Shown here piece by piece: positions 8,160 to 15,543 of a stretch of 20,200 nucleotides of DNA. A program made the translations under genes and the position numbers. This DNA comes from JAOAJF01 sp046295675 (lineage in GTDB: Archaea; Micrarchaeota; Micrarchaeia; Anstonellales; Anstonellaceae): NCBI GenBank assembly GCA_046295675.1, contig JBKBMW010000009.1, positions 1-20,200 of the forward strand, in the 5' to 3' direction. Each line of letters opens with the position of its first letter. Position 1 is the first letter of the stretch. The notes under the pieces are model-generated. The model did not search any database and was not told where the DNA came from. It saw only the letters and a program-made list of their open reading frames with translations.

Positions 8160-8542
8160 TCTATTAATACCCCATTTATTACTCCATCCTGTCCTACTCT
8201 ATTTGTAATCTTAGCTTTTCCTATTTCTGTTTCAATTATTCCTCCTTTGGTCAATATATTCTGCCTTGTAAAGTGTCTATTGTCTGGAGTTTGAAGGACT
8301 TTTTTTATTTTTACTTTTTTTATTTTTCCAGTTTTGTCTTTTATATTCGCATAAGTCGCTGTTTTTAATCTAACCTTTAAGGTATTCCCTCTTCCCTTTT
8401 CTATTTCCTTTCTTTCTTTTTCAGCTATTTTTGTATGAGTTGGAGGATTGCCATAGTGTGCCAAAATGTTATCCTTAGAAGGCTTTTTCTTTGCTCCAGT
8501 TCCACTTGCTTTGGTTTTAATTGGTTTGTGATAAATTCCCAT
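8156..8542 (-). CDS. rps8e: Small subunit ribosomal protein S8e
   Basis: S8e is an archaeal/eukaryotic small-subunit protein absent from bacteria. The 128 aa product has the family core: GRGNTLKVRLKTATYANI, then GKIKKVKIKKVLQTPDNRHF, TRQNILTKGGIIETEIGKAK and a C-terminal NRVGQDGVINGVLIE, which is nearly the consensus ending 'R-GQDG-VN-VLIE'. The N-terminus is basic and more diverged than usual (GIYHKPIKTKASGTGAKKKP). The start at 8542 is set by a clear GAGGT ribosome binding site nine bases upstream. It is first in a two-gene unit with the cgi121-like gene, overlapping it by four bases. This gene is one of the firmest signs that the window is archaeal. Confidence 0.96.
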   Translation of the reverse strand: MGIYHKPIKTKASGTGAKKKPSKDNILAHYGNPPTHTKIAEKERKEIEKGRGNTLKVRLKTATYANIKDKTGKIKKVKIKKVLQTPDNRHFTRQNILTKGGIIETEIGKAKITNRVGQDGVINGVLIE

Positions 8543-8604
8543 TTTTTCTACCTCTTCTTTAATCTAATTAATAAGTTAAACTATCTATCTATATTATCAA
8601 TCTT

Positions 8605-8615
8605 AGTTTTTAAAC
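8605..8615 (-). promoter_or_regulatory. Candidate TATA box for rps8e-cgi121
   Basis: The minus strand reads GTTTAAAAACT just after the permease stop codon. With normal archaeal spacing the transcript would start near 8584, giving a leader of roughly 40 bases containing GAGGT. The whole 75-bp gap is AT-rich, so the call is modest. Confidence 0.4.
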
Positions 8616-8617
8616 TT

Positions 8618-9778
8618 TTAGCTGAACAAATAAAATGTAGTTGGCCCAATTATACTGGCCATAACATTAATTCTAGAAATATTCATTTTATAAGGAATAA
8701 AACCTATAATTGTGCTTAGACTCAAAATAAAAAGTCCAATAAGTCCATCTATCAAGACTATCATAACAATTAGATATACTCCAATAACATAACTAATTTT
8801 TTTAATTTCTAATTTTGTTATTCTATCCTTTAAATAATAAGTTATTTTCAGAAGTAAAAAAACCCCAACTAATAAGGAAAACAAAAAAATTGCTGCATGA
8901 TAGCCATAATTAAATGGACTAAAAGCAAACAAATTTTTTGCAATAGAAATAGTGCCAACTCGCGCAATTCCTCCTCCTGCTACTGTAGAAAGAGCAAACA
9001 TATTATGACTTGTTTCGATTGCAACCAAATGTGCTAAAAAATTTCTTGGATTTTGTACTTTCATAAATAAAGCAGAAAAAGCAGCCAATTGAGCAGGGCT
9101 AGAAATTCCTGGCAAAAAATCTGCAATAGCTCCTAATATTACTCCTCCTATAACATATTTTAAAAAATCAATTTTTTTATTTTCAATCGTTGATTGTTGT
9201 TCTATGTTTTTGCATTCTTCAGTATAAAAAATTGCAGGAAGGGTAAAAAATCCAACAAACATTGCAAACAATGGGTCTGGAAGATTTAGTTGAAAAACAA
9301 AATATCCCCATAGAGCACATAGGATATAAAAAAGTGCACTATAGACTTTTTCTTTTTGTCTTATTATAAAAAAAACAGATGCAAAGATAAGTATATATCC
9401 CATATATGGTTTTAGAGCAGTATTAATCCCTACAAAGAAATAGATAATCCAATATCCTGCCAATGAAGCCAAAAGTCCTGCTATTAAAGCTGAATGGGTT
9501 ACTATAAAAATTGCTTCAAGAAGCTTTCCTTCCAAATACATTCTCTGACCGGGAAGAAGAGAAATAGCAGTTTCGCCATCTGGAATTCCAAAAATTATGG
9601 AAGGTAAAAAAATCATTACACTATATACTCCAAGCATTGCAACAAGCAATTGTGTGATTTGTTCTATTCCAAATGAACTTATTATTGCACTTATGCTATT
9701 TGGATGAAGCCCTGGAAAAACTCCGCAAAAGGTTCCAAGCACAATTCCAAATAAAATTAAAAAAATATTAAGCATCAC
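8618..9778 (-). CDS. TctA-family (DUF112-like) integral membrane permease
   Basis: This 386 aa protein is strongly hydrophobic with about ten membrane segments. Two copies of a Gly/Pro-rich motif mark the TctA-like fold: GTFCGVFPGLHPNSISAI near residues 16-34 and GAIADFLPGISSPAQLAAFS near 211-230, consistent with two inverted halves. The 'FPGLHPN' form is typical of the archaeal branch. Bacterial TctA proteins (~500 aa) work with a periplasmic binding protein and a small TctB subunit; neither is visible here and the protein is shorter, so the substrate is unknown. It is the last gene of the thrS-led run and overlaps the preceding OB-like gene by 11 bases. It probably acts in the cytoplasmic membrane; transport is inferred from family. 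Confidence 0.82.
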   Translation of the reverse strand: MMLNIFLILFGIVLGTFCGVFPGLHPNSISAIISSFGIEQITQLLVAMLGVYSVMIFLPSIIFGIPDGETAISLLPGQRMYLEGKLLEAIFIVTHSALIAGLLASLAGYWIIYFFVGINTALKPYMGYILIFASVFFIIRQKEKVYSALFYILCALWGYFVFQLNLPDPLFAMFVGFFTLPAIFYTEECKNIEQQSTIENKKIDFLKYVIGGVILGAIADFLPGISSPAQLAAFSALFMKVQNPRNFLAHLVAIETSHNMFALSTVAGGGIARVGTISIAKNLFAFSPFNYGYHAAIFLFSLLVGVFLLLKITYYLKDRITKLEIKKISYVIGVYLIVMIVLIDGLIGLFILSLSTIIGFIPYKMNISRINVMASIIGPTTFYLFS

Positions 9779-10151
9779 CCACCTCTATACTTTCAATTTC
9801 AAGATAATAATTATCATAAACCTTTTTTATTTTTCCAAAAAAGCAAATGTTTTTTTCAAAGTATTTTTTAATCTGAGCTGAAAACTCGTTTTTGTTATCC
9901 AAATGTCCAGTATAACAATGGCCAAAGCTACATATTCTTATTTTTTTATACTCCTTAGTTTCTTCTATTTGATTTACCTCACCACAATTTTTTATTCGCA
10001 TCTCTGCCTTTGTAAAATATAGCTGTGAAACTTCTTTTGGTTGATAAAAATATTTATATGGATTAAAAAATAGCAAAAAACAAATACTAAAAACATAGAG
10101 AAATAAAAGAATCAAATAACTTTTTTCTATACCTATATCGAAAGAAAGCAT
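9768..10151 (-). CDS. Small membrane-anchored protein with OB-fold-like domain, function unknown
   Basis: A 127 aa protein. Residues ~9-30 (EKSYLILLFLYVFSICFLLF) form one membrane segment. The remainder, exposed on one side, has alternating short beta strands: MRIKNCGEVNQIEE, YKKIRICSFGHCYTGHLDN, a helix EFSAQIKKYFEKN, then ICFFGKIKKVYDNYYLEIES. The order of strands, the 'V.-G.I..-Y...-LEI..I' ending and the length suggest an OB-fold similar to nucleic-acid-binding anticodon-type domains, though this is pattern recognition and uncertain. Four cysteines (CGEV, RICSF, HCYTG and ICFFG) do not make an obvious metal site. It starts 3 bases after the lipid-synthase stop and overlaps the permease start by 11 bases, so it is probably co-translated with the permease and may be its partner. 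Confidence 0.7.
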   Translation of the reverse strand: MLSFDIGIEKSYLILLFLYVFSICFLLFFNPYKYFYQPKEVSQLYFTKAEMRIKNCGEVNQIEETKEYKKIRICSFGHCYTGHLDNKNEFSAQIKKYFEKNICFFGKIKKVYDNYYLEIESIEVGDA

Positions 10152-10154
10152 ATT

Positions 10155-10739
10155 TTATCTTCTGTTGGAAAATTTTAAAATCTGTAGTTGTAAATACATA
10201 AAAGCTAATACAGATAAAAAAGCCCCAATCCACATCAAATAAACATATACTGGATTTTTTAAAAGGAACAATATTGTAGAAAGTATTATCAAAATAGCTC
10301 TTTCAACTCTTCCAAAAAAACTCTTAAGTTTTGCAGCTGTTTTTGGATTAAGCACCTTTCTATGATCGCTATAAGCTTTTGAGAAAGAGTGCAAAAATGT
10401 TCCAAAAAAAAGAATGATAATTGCAGCTATTTTACTTTCCTCAACAAATAAAAATGGAGACAATATAAAAAATTCCACAATTCTATCAGATATTCCATCT
10501 AAATATGCTCCAAAAGGCGAGGTTTTTTTTCTTTCTCTTGCAATTGCCCCATCAAGAAAATCAAAAAAAAACGCACAAAAAACAAATAATAGTGCAATTT
10601 CTTCCTTTTTAAAAATAAAATAAGCAGCTAAAACAGCCATAAGAATTGAGCCTAATGTAATATGGTTTGGGTCAAGATTTAAAAAAGAAAGTTTTTTTGC
10701 ATACCAATTTTCAAAAAATTTAAATTTTTCTTTTAGCAT
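10155..10739 (-). CDS. CDP-alcohol phosphatidyltransferase family membrane enzyme
   Basis: Members of this family transfer a polar headgroup onto a CDP-activated lipid with release of CMP. The 194 aa protein carries the complete signature D-x2-D-G-x2-A-R-x(n)-G-x3-D-x3-D: D60, D63, G64, A67-R68, G77, D81 and D85, within an FDFLDGAIARERKK...FGAYLDGISDR stretch. The four aspartates bind the metals and catalyse transfer. About five to six membrane segments follow or precede it. The short N-terminus with DPNHITLGSIL also fits archaeal archaetidyl-inositol-phosphate synthase-like enzymes, but the headgroup cannot be decided from sequence alone. It begins on the base next to the thrS stop (zero gap) and is followed after 3 bases by the OB-like gene. 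Confidence 0.88.
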   Translation of the reverse strand: MLKEKFKFFENWYAKKLSFLNLDPNHITLGSILMAVLAAYFIFKKEEIALLFVFCAFFFDFLDGAIARERKKTSPFGAYLDGISDRIVEFFILSPFLFVEESKIAAIIILFFGTFLHSFSKAYSDHRKVLNPKTAAKLKSFFGRVERAILIILSTILFLLKNPVYVYLMWIGAFLSVLAFMYLQLQILKFSNRR

Positions 10740-12677
10740 TCAAATCAATTCCTTCTTTTTTATTTTTTCTTTTACATAGTCAATAAATTTTTCAATTTCT
10801 ATTTCAAACCGTTTTCCATCTCTTTGTCGTATATTTAGTTTTGATGTTTCCTTTTCCTTTTTCCCTATAACTACAATATATGGTATTTTTCTTATTTGAG
10901 CCTCTCTTATCTTAAGGTTAAGAGTTGATTGCTTTTGGTTTATCTCTACTCTTATTCCAGCTTCTTTCATTTTTTTTCCCAATTCAGAACAAAATTCTAA
11001 ATACTCCTCTGCTATTGGAAGCAAAATAATTTGAGTTGGAGAGAGCCAAACAGGAAACTTTCCATTATAATGCTCTATTAGAATTCCAATAAACCTTTCC
11101 ATTGAGCCATATATTGCCCGGTGAATTGCAACTGGAGTGTGTAATTTTCCATCGTCCCCTTCGTATTTTAACTCAAATTTTCTTGGCATTTGAAAATCAA
11201 GCTGGCAGGTTGAAAGTTGCCAGATTCTTCCGATAGCATCCTTCACTTTAAAATCTATTTTTGGTCCATAAAAAGCCCCATCTCCTTCGTTTATCGAGTA
11301 CTCTATTCCTATTTTTTTAAGAGCATTTTGTAAAGCTATCTCTGCTTTTTCCCAAGTCTGTAATTCTCCCATATATTTTTCTGGGCGAGTAGAAAGCTCA
11401 GCTTTATATTCAAAATCAAAAGTACTTAAAATTTTTTTTGTTAGTTCTAAAACTTCAATTACAACTTCTTCTATTTGTTCTTCTGTACAAAAAATATGTG
11501 CATCGTCCTGAGTAAAAGAGCGTACTCTTACCATCCCAGCTAATACCCCTGATAATTCATGTCTATGCACAAGGCCAAATTCTGAGATTTTTAAAGGCAA
11601 CTCTCTATAACTTCTAGCAGTATTTGCAAAGATTAGCATATGGCCAGGGCAATTCATCGGTTTTATTCCGTAGTCTTGCTCATCTATTTTTGTAAAATAC
11701 ATATTCTCTTTATAATGTTCCCAATGCCCAGATATCTTCCATATCTTGGTATTTACAATAATTGGAGTTTTCACTTCTAGATAGTTAAGTTTTTTTTGTT
11801 CCTCTCTTAAATAATTCTCTAATTCATTTCTTATGGTCATTCCATCTGGAAGAAAAAAAACCATTCCAGGAGCCATTTCAGAAAACATAATCAAATTTAG
11901 TTCTTTTCCTACCTTTCTGTGGTCTCTTTCAGCTGCTTGCTCTAATCGTTTTAGATATTTGTCTAATTCTTCTTTACTAGCAAAGCAAGTACCATAAATT
12001 CTTTGCAATTGGTCATTCTTAGCATCTGCTCTCCAATAAGCACCTGCAATTTTCAATATCTTAAAGGCTTTAATATATGAGGTCGAGGGAACATGTGGAC
12101 CAGTACACAAATCAAAAAATTCTTTAGCATCTTTAGGGCTTTTTGCTGTCTTTCTATTATAATAAATTGAAATTTTCTGCCCTTCTTTTTCTTCTAATTC
12201 AGAGATAATTTCAACTTTATACTTGTTATTTTTATAGATTTCTAATGCTTTTTGTTTTGAGACTTCCACTCTTTCAAAGGGTTGATCCTCTTCAATAATT
12301 TTTTGCATTTCTTTTTCTATTTTTGAAATATCTTCTAAATCAAAAGGGGTTTGCCTATATATATCATAATAAAAACCATCTTCAACTACTGGGCCAATTG
12401 TTAATTTAGCATCATCGTATAATCGCAATATTGCTTGTGCCATTACATGTGCACAAGAATGGCGTAAAATCTCCAAGCCTTCATTGCTCTCAATAGATAA
12501 AAATTCAACTTCACAATCTTCTCCCAATTTATATCTTAAATCTTTTGCTTTTCCATTAATCTTTAATCCAACTATTTTTTTTATATCAAGTTTTAATTCT
12601 TTTGCTATCTCTATAGACTCTGTTCCCTTCTGCACTCTTAATGTTTTACCATTCTTTATTTTAACTTCTATAACCAT
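10740..12677 (-). CDS. thrS: Threonyl-tRNA synthetase, bacterial-type architecture
   Basis: ThrRS charges tRNA-Thr and edits mischarged Ser-tRNA. At 645 aa it has the full bacterial/eukaryotic layout: N-terminal TGS domain (1-61), second editing domain with HSCAH (H73, H77) and CTGPH (C191, H195), class II catalytic core with MNCPGH (zinc ligand C343), RHELSGVLAGMVRVRSFTQD motif 2 plus DDAHIF, motif 3 with HRAIYGSMERF, and the C-terminal anticodon-binding domain (VWLSPTQIILLPI...VEINQK). All editing and zinc residues are present. Most archaea instead use a ThrRS with a D-aminoacyl-deacylase-like N-domain, so this form suggests replacement by a bacterial-type gene. It leads a tight run with the lipid enzyme, OB-like protein and permease. 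A TATA-like element about 25 bases upstream implies a leaderless message. Confidence 0.96.
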   Translation of the reverse strand: MVIEVKIKNGKTLRVQKGTESIEIAKELKLDIKKIVGLKINGKAKDLRYKLGEDCEVEFLSIESNEGLEILRHSCAHVMAQAILRLYDDAKLTIGPVVEDGFYYDIYRQTPFDLEDISKIEKEMQKIIEEDQPFERVEVSKQKALEIYKNNKYKVEIISELEEKEGQKISIYYNRKTAKSPKDAKEFFDLCTGPHVPSTSYIKAFKILKIAGAYWRADAKNDQLQRIYGTCFASKEELDKYLKRLEQAAERDHRKVGKELNLIMFSEMAPGMVFFLPDGMTIRNELENYLREEQKKLNYLEVKTPIIVNTKIWKISGHWEHYKENMYFTKIDEQDYGIKPMNCPGHMLIFANTARSYRELPLKISEFGLVHRHELSGVLAGMVRVRSFTQDDAHIFCTEEQIEEVVIEVLELTKKILSTFDFEYKAELSTRPEKYMGELQTWEKAEIALQNALKKIGIEYSINEGDGAFYGPKIDFKVKDAIGRIWQLSTCQLDFQMPRKFELKYEGDDGKLHTPVAIHRAIYGSMERFIGILIEHYNGKFPVWLSPTQIILLPIAEEYLEFCSELGKKMKEAGIRVEINQKQSTLNLKIREAQIRKIPYIVVIGKKEKETSKLNIRQRDGKRFEIEIEKFIDYVKEKIKKKELI

Positions 12678-12686
12678 ATGTTATAT

Positions 12687-12706
12687 TATAGTAAACTATA
12701 TTTAAA
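12687..12706 (-). promoter_or_regulatory. Candidate thrS promoter: TATA element with overlapping small inverted repeat
   Basis: The minus strand reads TTTAAATATAG (12706-12696), centred about 25 bases from the thrS ATG, so the transcript should start at or next to the ATG (leaderless). Overlapping its downstream side, 12687-12700 is a 6+6 inverted repeat, TATAGT-AA-ACTATA. A repressor site there would block initiation, but in such AT-rich DNA the repeat may be chance. Confidence 0.35.
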
Positions 12707-12731
12707 TTAGTTGTTTTACTTCCCTTTCCTA

Positions 12732-13322
12732 TTAATAATTTGCAAAATTTTTAGTTGTGATTATCTGCTGAACTGTTTTTATATTATCCAAGTATTTGTA
12801 ATTTTGCGAATATGTTTGTTTAGCAAGTTCAAAATAGTTAAGGGCTTTTTTAAATTCCTTCTTCAAATAATACTTTATTCCAATAGCATTATAACATGCA
12901 GCAATTGCTTTTGTTATGGATACATTTTCTTTATCTATTTTTTTTGCATCAAGCAATTTTTTTAATGCCTTTTCATATTTCTTATCTTGAAAGAAAGCAT
13001 ATGCCTGATCAGTAAGGTTTTGTAATTTTATCTTTTCCATTTTTTGTTTTGCTATTTCAAGGTTTTCTTTGTATTTTGGATTTGTTGGCTCTATTTCTGC
13101 TGCTTTTTTAAAAAAGGAGAAAGCTTCTTTATATCTTTTTTCTTTATAAAGCCACACTCCATAATTATTATAAGAACTAGCCAGAGCTATTTTAAGCTGA
13201 GGATCTTTTTTATCTATTTTTAAAACTTCTAAAAACTTCAAAGCAGCTTCATTATATCTTTTTTCCTTATAAGCTTTAACCCCCTCATTATATATTATCA
13301 CGGCCTTATTTGTGTTGTTCAT
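12732..13322 (-). CDS. TPR-repeat protein
   Basis: A 196 aa soluble, Lys-rich helical protein made of tetratricopeptide repeats. Clear units are AVIIYNEGVKAYKEKRYNEA (residues 7-26), an ASSYNNYGVWLYKEKRYKEA unit with SFFKKAAEIEPTNPKY, a QAYAFFQDKKYEKALKKLLD unit with AKKIDKENVS, and an IGIKYYLKKEFKKALNYFEL unit. The 'A-Y..G....K..Y..A...F..A...P' spacing of 34 residues is plain. TPRs bind other proteins; the partner is unknown. No signal peptide or membrane segment is present. It lies 42 bases after the membrane protease gene on the same strand, with TATA-like sequence in the gap, so it could be co-transcribed or have its own start. There is no ribosome binding site at the ATG, which fits a leaderless transcript. 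Confidence 0.88.
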   Translation of the reverse strand: MNNTNKAVIIYNEGVKAYKEKRYNEAALKFLEVLKIDKKDPQLKIALASSYNNYGVWLYKEKRYKEAFSFFKKAAEIEPTNPKYKENLEIAKQKMEKIKLQNLTDQAYAFFQDKKYEKALKKLLDAKKIDKENVSITKAIAACYNAIGIKYYLKKEFKKALNYFELAKQTYSQNYKYLDNIKTVQQIITTKNFANY

Positions 13323-13340
13323 AAGTTAAAAACTACTTAT

Positions 13341-13353
13341 AAATTTTTAAATC
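13341..13353 (-). promoter_or_regulatory. Possible TATA element for the TPR gene
   Basis: The minus strand carries GATTTAAAAATTT, centred about 26 bases upstream of the TPR-protein ATG at 13322, the spacing expected for a leaderless archaeal transcript. The whole 42-bp gap is A/T, so confidence is low. Confidence 0.28.
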
Positions 13354-13364
13354 TTTTTAAAATC

Positions 13365-14933
13365 TTATTTAAATATCCAAGGAATCAAATTTATTAAAAA
13401 TGCTGCCGTGCTTAAAAAAACTATAAAATCAAATAATTTTTTATTTTCTAAAGCATTTTGTAATATTCTGTGTCCATCAAAAAAAGGAATAAAAATCAAA
13501 TTTATACTCCCAACTATTATATTAAGTGAAAAAGAAAGCTTTAATACATCTAATATAAATTCTATCCACCAAAACCCTTCCTTGTATTTATATTTAAACA
13601 GATAAGCGTTTTTATAATATCTTTCAATTTTAAAATTAACTTTTCCATCCCCATCACTTTCTTGTATTATATCTCCTTTAGAAGTTTGTAAAATTACTTT
13701 TTGATTAGGAAAAAATGTCATATTCGTTAGATTTATTTTATCGACCTCTACTTGGTTTACTTTATAAACTATAAACTCATTCCCATTTGTAAGTTTTGCA
13801 ACATACCCATCCAACCTAACTGTAGTAGTCAAGATCAAGATAATAATCATTAAAACAAAAAACAATATTGCAAAGTAGAAATTGGAAGCACTCCCTGCAA
13901 TCAATACTCTATTTTGTTTTTCTTTTTTTATTTTGCTTAATTCCTCCTCATCTGGTTCAACAAATGCACCTATGGGTATTATTCCAAACAAAACTATGCC
14001 TGTAGAGTTTAATTTTATTCCATATACTCTTGCTAAAAATCCATGAAAAAATTCATGGACTATTAATATCAACACAAAGGCTATAAGCCCTTCAATCAAT
14101 GGTAAGTTGCTTCCAGGTAGAAGTATTGTACCTCCAGGTGGGGGCAAAATGCTTTGTTTTATTTGGGTATTGCCAAAAATTACTAAAACCAATTCAACAA
14201 TTTTTATAGCAAATCCATATAAAACAACTCCAGAATAAAGTATTATAGAACTAAAGACTGCACCTCCCAATCCAAAAATAACAGTTATAAGAAAAAAAAT
14301 CAATCTAAAGTCAATATAAAATTTATTCTCAAACAAATTAAGTTCAAAATTAAAATCAAAAATCTTTTTTTCTTTCAAATAGTTTGATGCAGAAACTATA
14401 TCTGAATTGTTCATACTTCCAGCTATCGCAGTGTATGTAAAAGGCATAATAAACAATATCAAAAAAACAAGAACAAAAAGTCCAATTATTACTCTTATCC
14501 ATTTGCCAGGTTTTCTTTCAATCAAATAGCTCCCTAAAAGCCCATACCCCAAAATAAAGCCAATATCTGCCAAAAAAACAAAAACTTCAGAATACTTTTT
14601 TGCTGTTTTATCTATCCAATCTAAAAATCTTTTATCCTTAAAAAAAATTATCCCAAAACTTCCATCCAATTCTTTTAATCCTGTTAATATTTCTCCAGTT
14701 ATAAAAAGTAGTATGGTTATTAAAATAACTTTTGGGACAAGCCAGATATTTAAATTAAGAAAATATAGAAATAAAAGAAAGGATATCAACACTACAATTA
14801 AACATTGGATATTTTGCTTTTTTTTATCTTTTGCTCTTTTCTGCTGAGCAAGTTCTCTAATTTTTTTCAAATAATCAAATGCAAAGAAATCCTTTCTTTT
14901 ATTATTTTTTCCTTCTTCTTTTTCCTTTTCCAT
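13365..14933 (-). CDS. Site-2-type intramembrane zinc metalloprotease (M50 family)
   Basis: A 522 aa polytopic protein that probably cleaves membrane-bound substrates within the bilayer. The zinc site HEFFHG (H293, E294, H297) sits in a membrane segment; the third ligand is in SINLIFIPFFDGHRIL (D486), a variant of the usual 'N..P..-DG-' motif with Phe-Phe where Leu is common. Between them is AGSASNFYFA, the conserved 'G...NF' element, followed by a soluble insertion (about 355-425) of PDZ type with alternating strands. A long N-terminal part (1-280) adds a basic cytoplasmic start and about six membrane segments, making it larger than minimal S2P. GAGGG upstream of the ATG is a good ribosome binding site. 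Divergent from mbf1; followed by a TPR gene. The substrate is unknown. Confidence 0.88.
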   Translation of the reverse strand: MEKEKEEGKNNKRKDFFAFDYLKKIRELAQQKRAKDKKKQNIQCLIVVLISFLLFLYFLNLNIWLVPKVILITILLFITGEILTGLKELDGSFGIIFFKDKRFLDWIDKTAKKYSEVFVFLADIGFILGYGLLGSYLIERKPGKWIRVIIGLFVLVFLILFIMPFTYTAIAGSMNNSDIVSASNYLKEKKIFDFNFELNLFENKFYIDFRLIFFLITVIFGLGGAVFSSIILYSGVVLYGFAIKIVELVLVIFGNTQIKQSILPPPGGTILLPGSNLPLIEGLIAFVLILIVHEFFHGFLARVYGIKLNSTGIVLFGIIPIGAFVEPDEEELSKIKKEKQNRVLIAGSASNFYFAILFFVLMIIILILTTTVRLDGYVAKLTNGNEFIVYKVNQVEVDKINLTNMTFFPNQKVILQTSKGDIIQESDGDGKVNFKIERYYKNAYLFKYKYKEGFWWIEFILDVLKLSFSLNIIVGSINLIFIPFFDGHRILQNALENKKLFDFIVFLSTAAFLINLIPWIFK

Positions 14934-15067
14934 TTATTGCCCTCAATTTTTCTCTTTATCCTTATTCTAAATATCCTAAGATTAAAAAGTATTAAAACAA
15001 AAGTATTAAAATTAGAGAAATTAAGATTATTAAATTTATTAGTTTAAAATATTTTGGCTGATTTAAG
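14934..15067. promoter_or_regulatory. Divergent intergenic region between the S2P gene and mbf1, with a 13-bp direct repeat
   Basis: This 134-bp AT-rich gap must hold promoters for both the minus-strand protease gene and plus-strand mbf1. The sequence AAAAGTATTAAAA occurs twice in direct orientation (14985-14997 and 14999-15011), one base apart. Toward mbf1, TTAAATTTAT at about 15030-15039 is a plausible TATA element; no ribosome binding site precedes the mbf1 ATG, suggesting a short or absent leader. The repeat could be a regulator site or chance AT repetition. Confidence 0.35.
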
Positions 15068-15538
15068 ATGGAATGCGAAAGCTGCGGAAAAAAAATAGAA
15101 CGCACAAATGCCTATCTTGTTTTGATTGAAGGAGCAAAACTCTATGTATGTAAAGATTGTTCTGTGTTTGGCAAGATTCTTTCATTTCCTTCATCTCCAC
15201 AAAAGACAAAAATAAAGGAAGTAATTGCAAAAAGCGATGATGAATACGAACTTGTAGAAGGTTATGGCAATAAAATTTTTCAAGCAAGGCAAAGATTAAA
15301 AATTCCTCTCAATGTCTTAGCAGAAAGACTTTCTCAAAAAGAATCCTTTTTAGATAGAATCGAAAAGGAAAAAACCATCCCACCTATTGATCTTGTTAAA
15401 AAAATAGAAAAAGAACTTGGGATTGAACTTTTGTCTTCAAGTTCTCCTATCTCGCCTTCTCAAGTTCAGAAGAACTCTAATTTTGGTAGTCTTACTTTAG
15501 GAGATATCTTAGAAATTGAAAAAAAGAAAAAAAAGTGA
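15068..15538 (+). CDS. mbf1: MBF1-like zinc-ribbon helix-turn-helix transcription factor
   Basis: Archaeal multiprotein-bridging-factor-1-like protein, 156 aa, the usual length. Residues 1-31 form a zinc ribbon with CESC (C3, C6) and CKDC (C28, C31). A charged linker follows, then a Cro/C1-type helix-turn-helix at about 80-138: GNKIFQARQRLKIPLNVLAE, then RLSQKESFLDRIEKEKTIPP, then a closing helix with LGIEL. The final segment TLGDILEIEKKKKK is also typical of the archaeal family. In eukaryotes MBF1 bridges activators to TBP; archaeal homologues associate with ribosomes or translation as well, so the role here is not fixed. It is followed 5 bases later by fen1 on the same strand, suggesting co-transcription. 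Confidence 0.92.
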   Translation: MECESCGKKIERTNAYLVLIEGAKLYVCKDCSVFGKILSFPSSPQKTKIKEVIAKSDDEYELVEGYGNKIFQARQRLKIPLNVLAERLSQKESFLDRIEKEKTIPPIDLVKKIEKELGIELLSSSSPISPSQVQKNSNFGSLTLGDILEIEKKKKK

Positions 15539-15543
15539 AAGAC

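Noticed and set aside
8435..8719. 94-codon plus-strand frame across the rps8e promoter
   Set aside because: It is antisense to rps8e and the permease end, has a Cys/Phe/Asn-rich reversed composition and no ribosome binding site.
15063..15287. 74-codon minus-strand frame opposite mbf1
   Set aside because: mbf1 has a zinc ribbon and HTH on the plus strand; the reverse frame has no such features and is a shadow.
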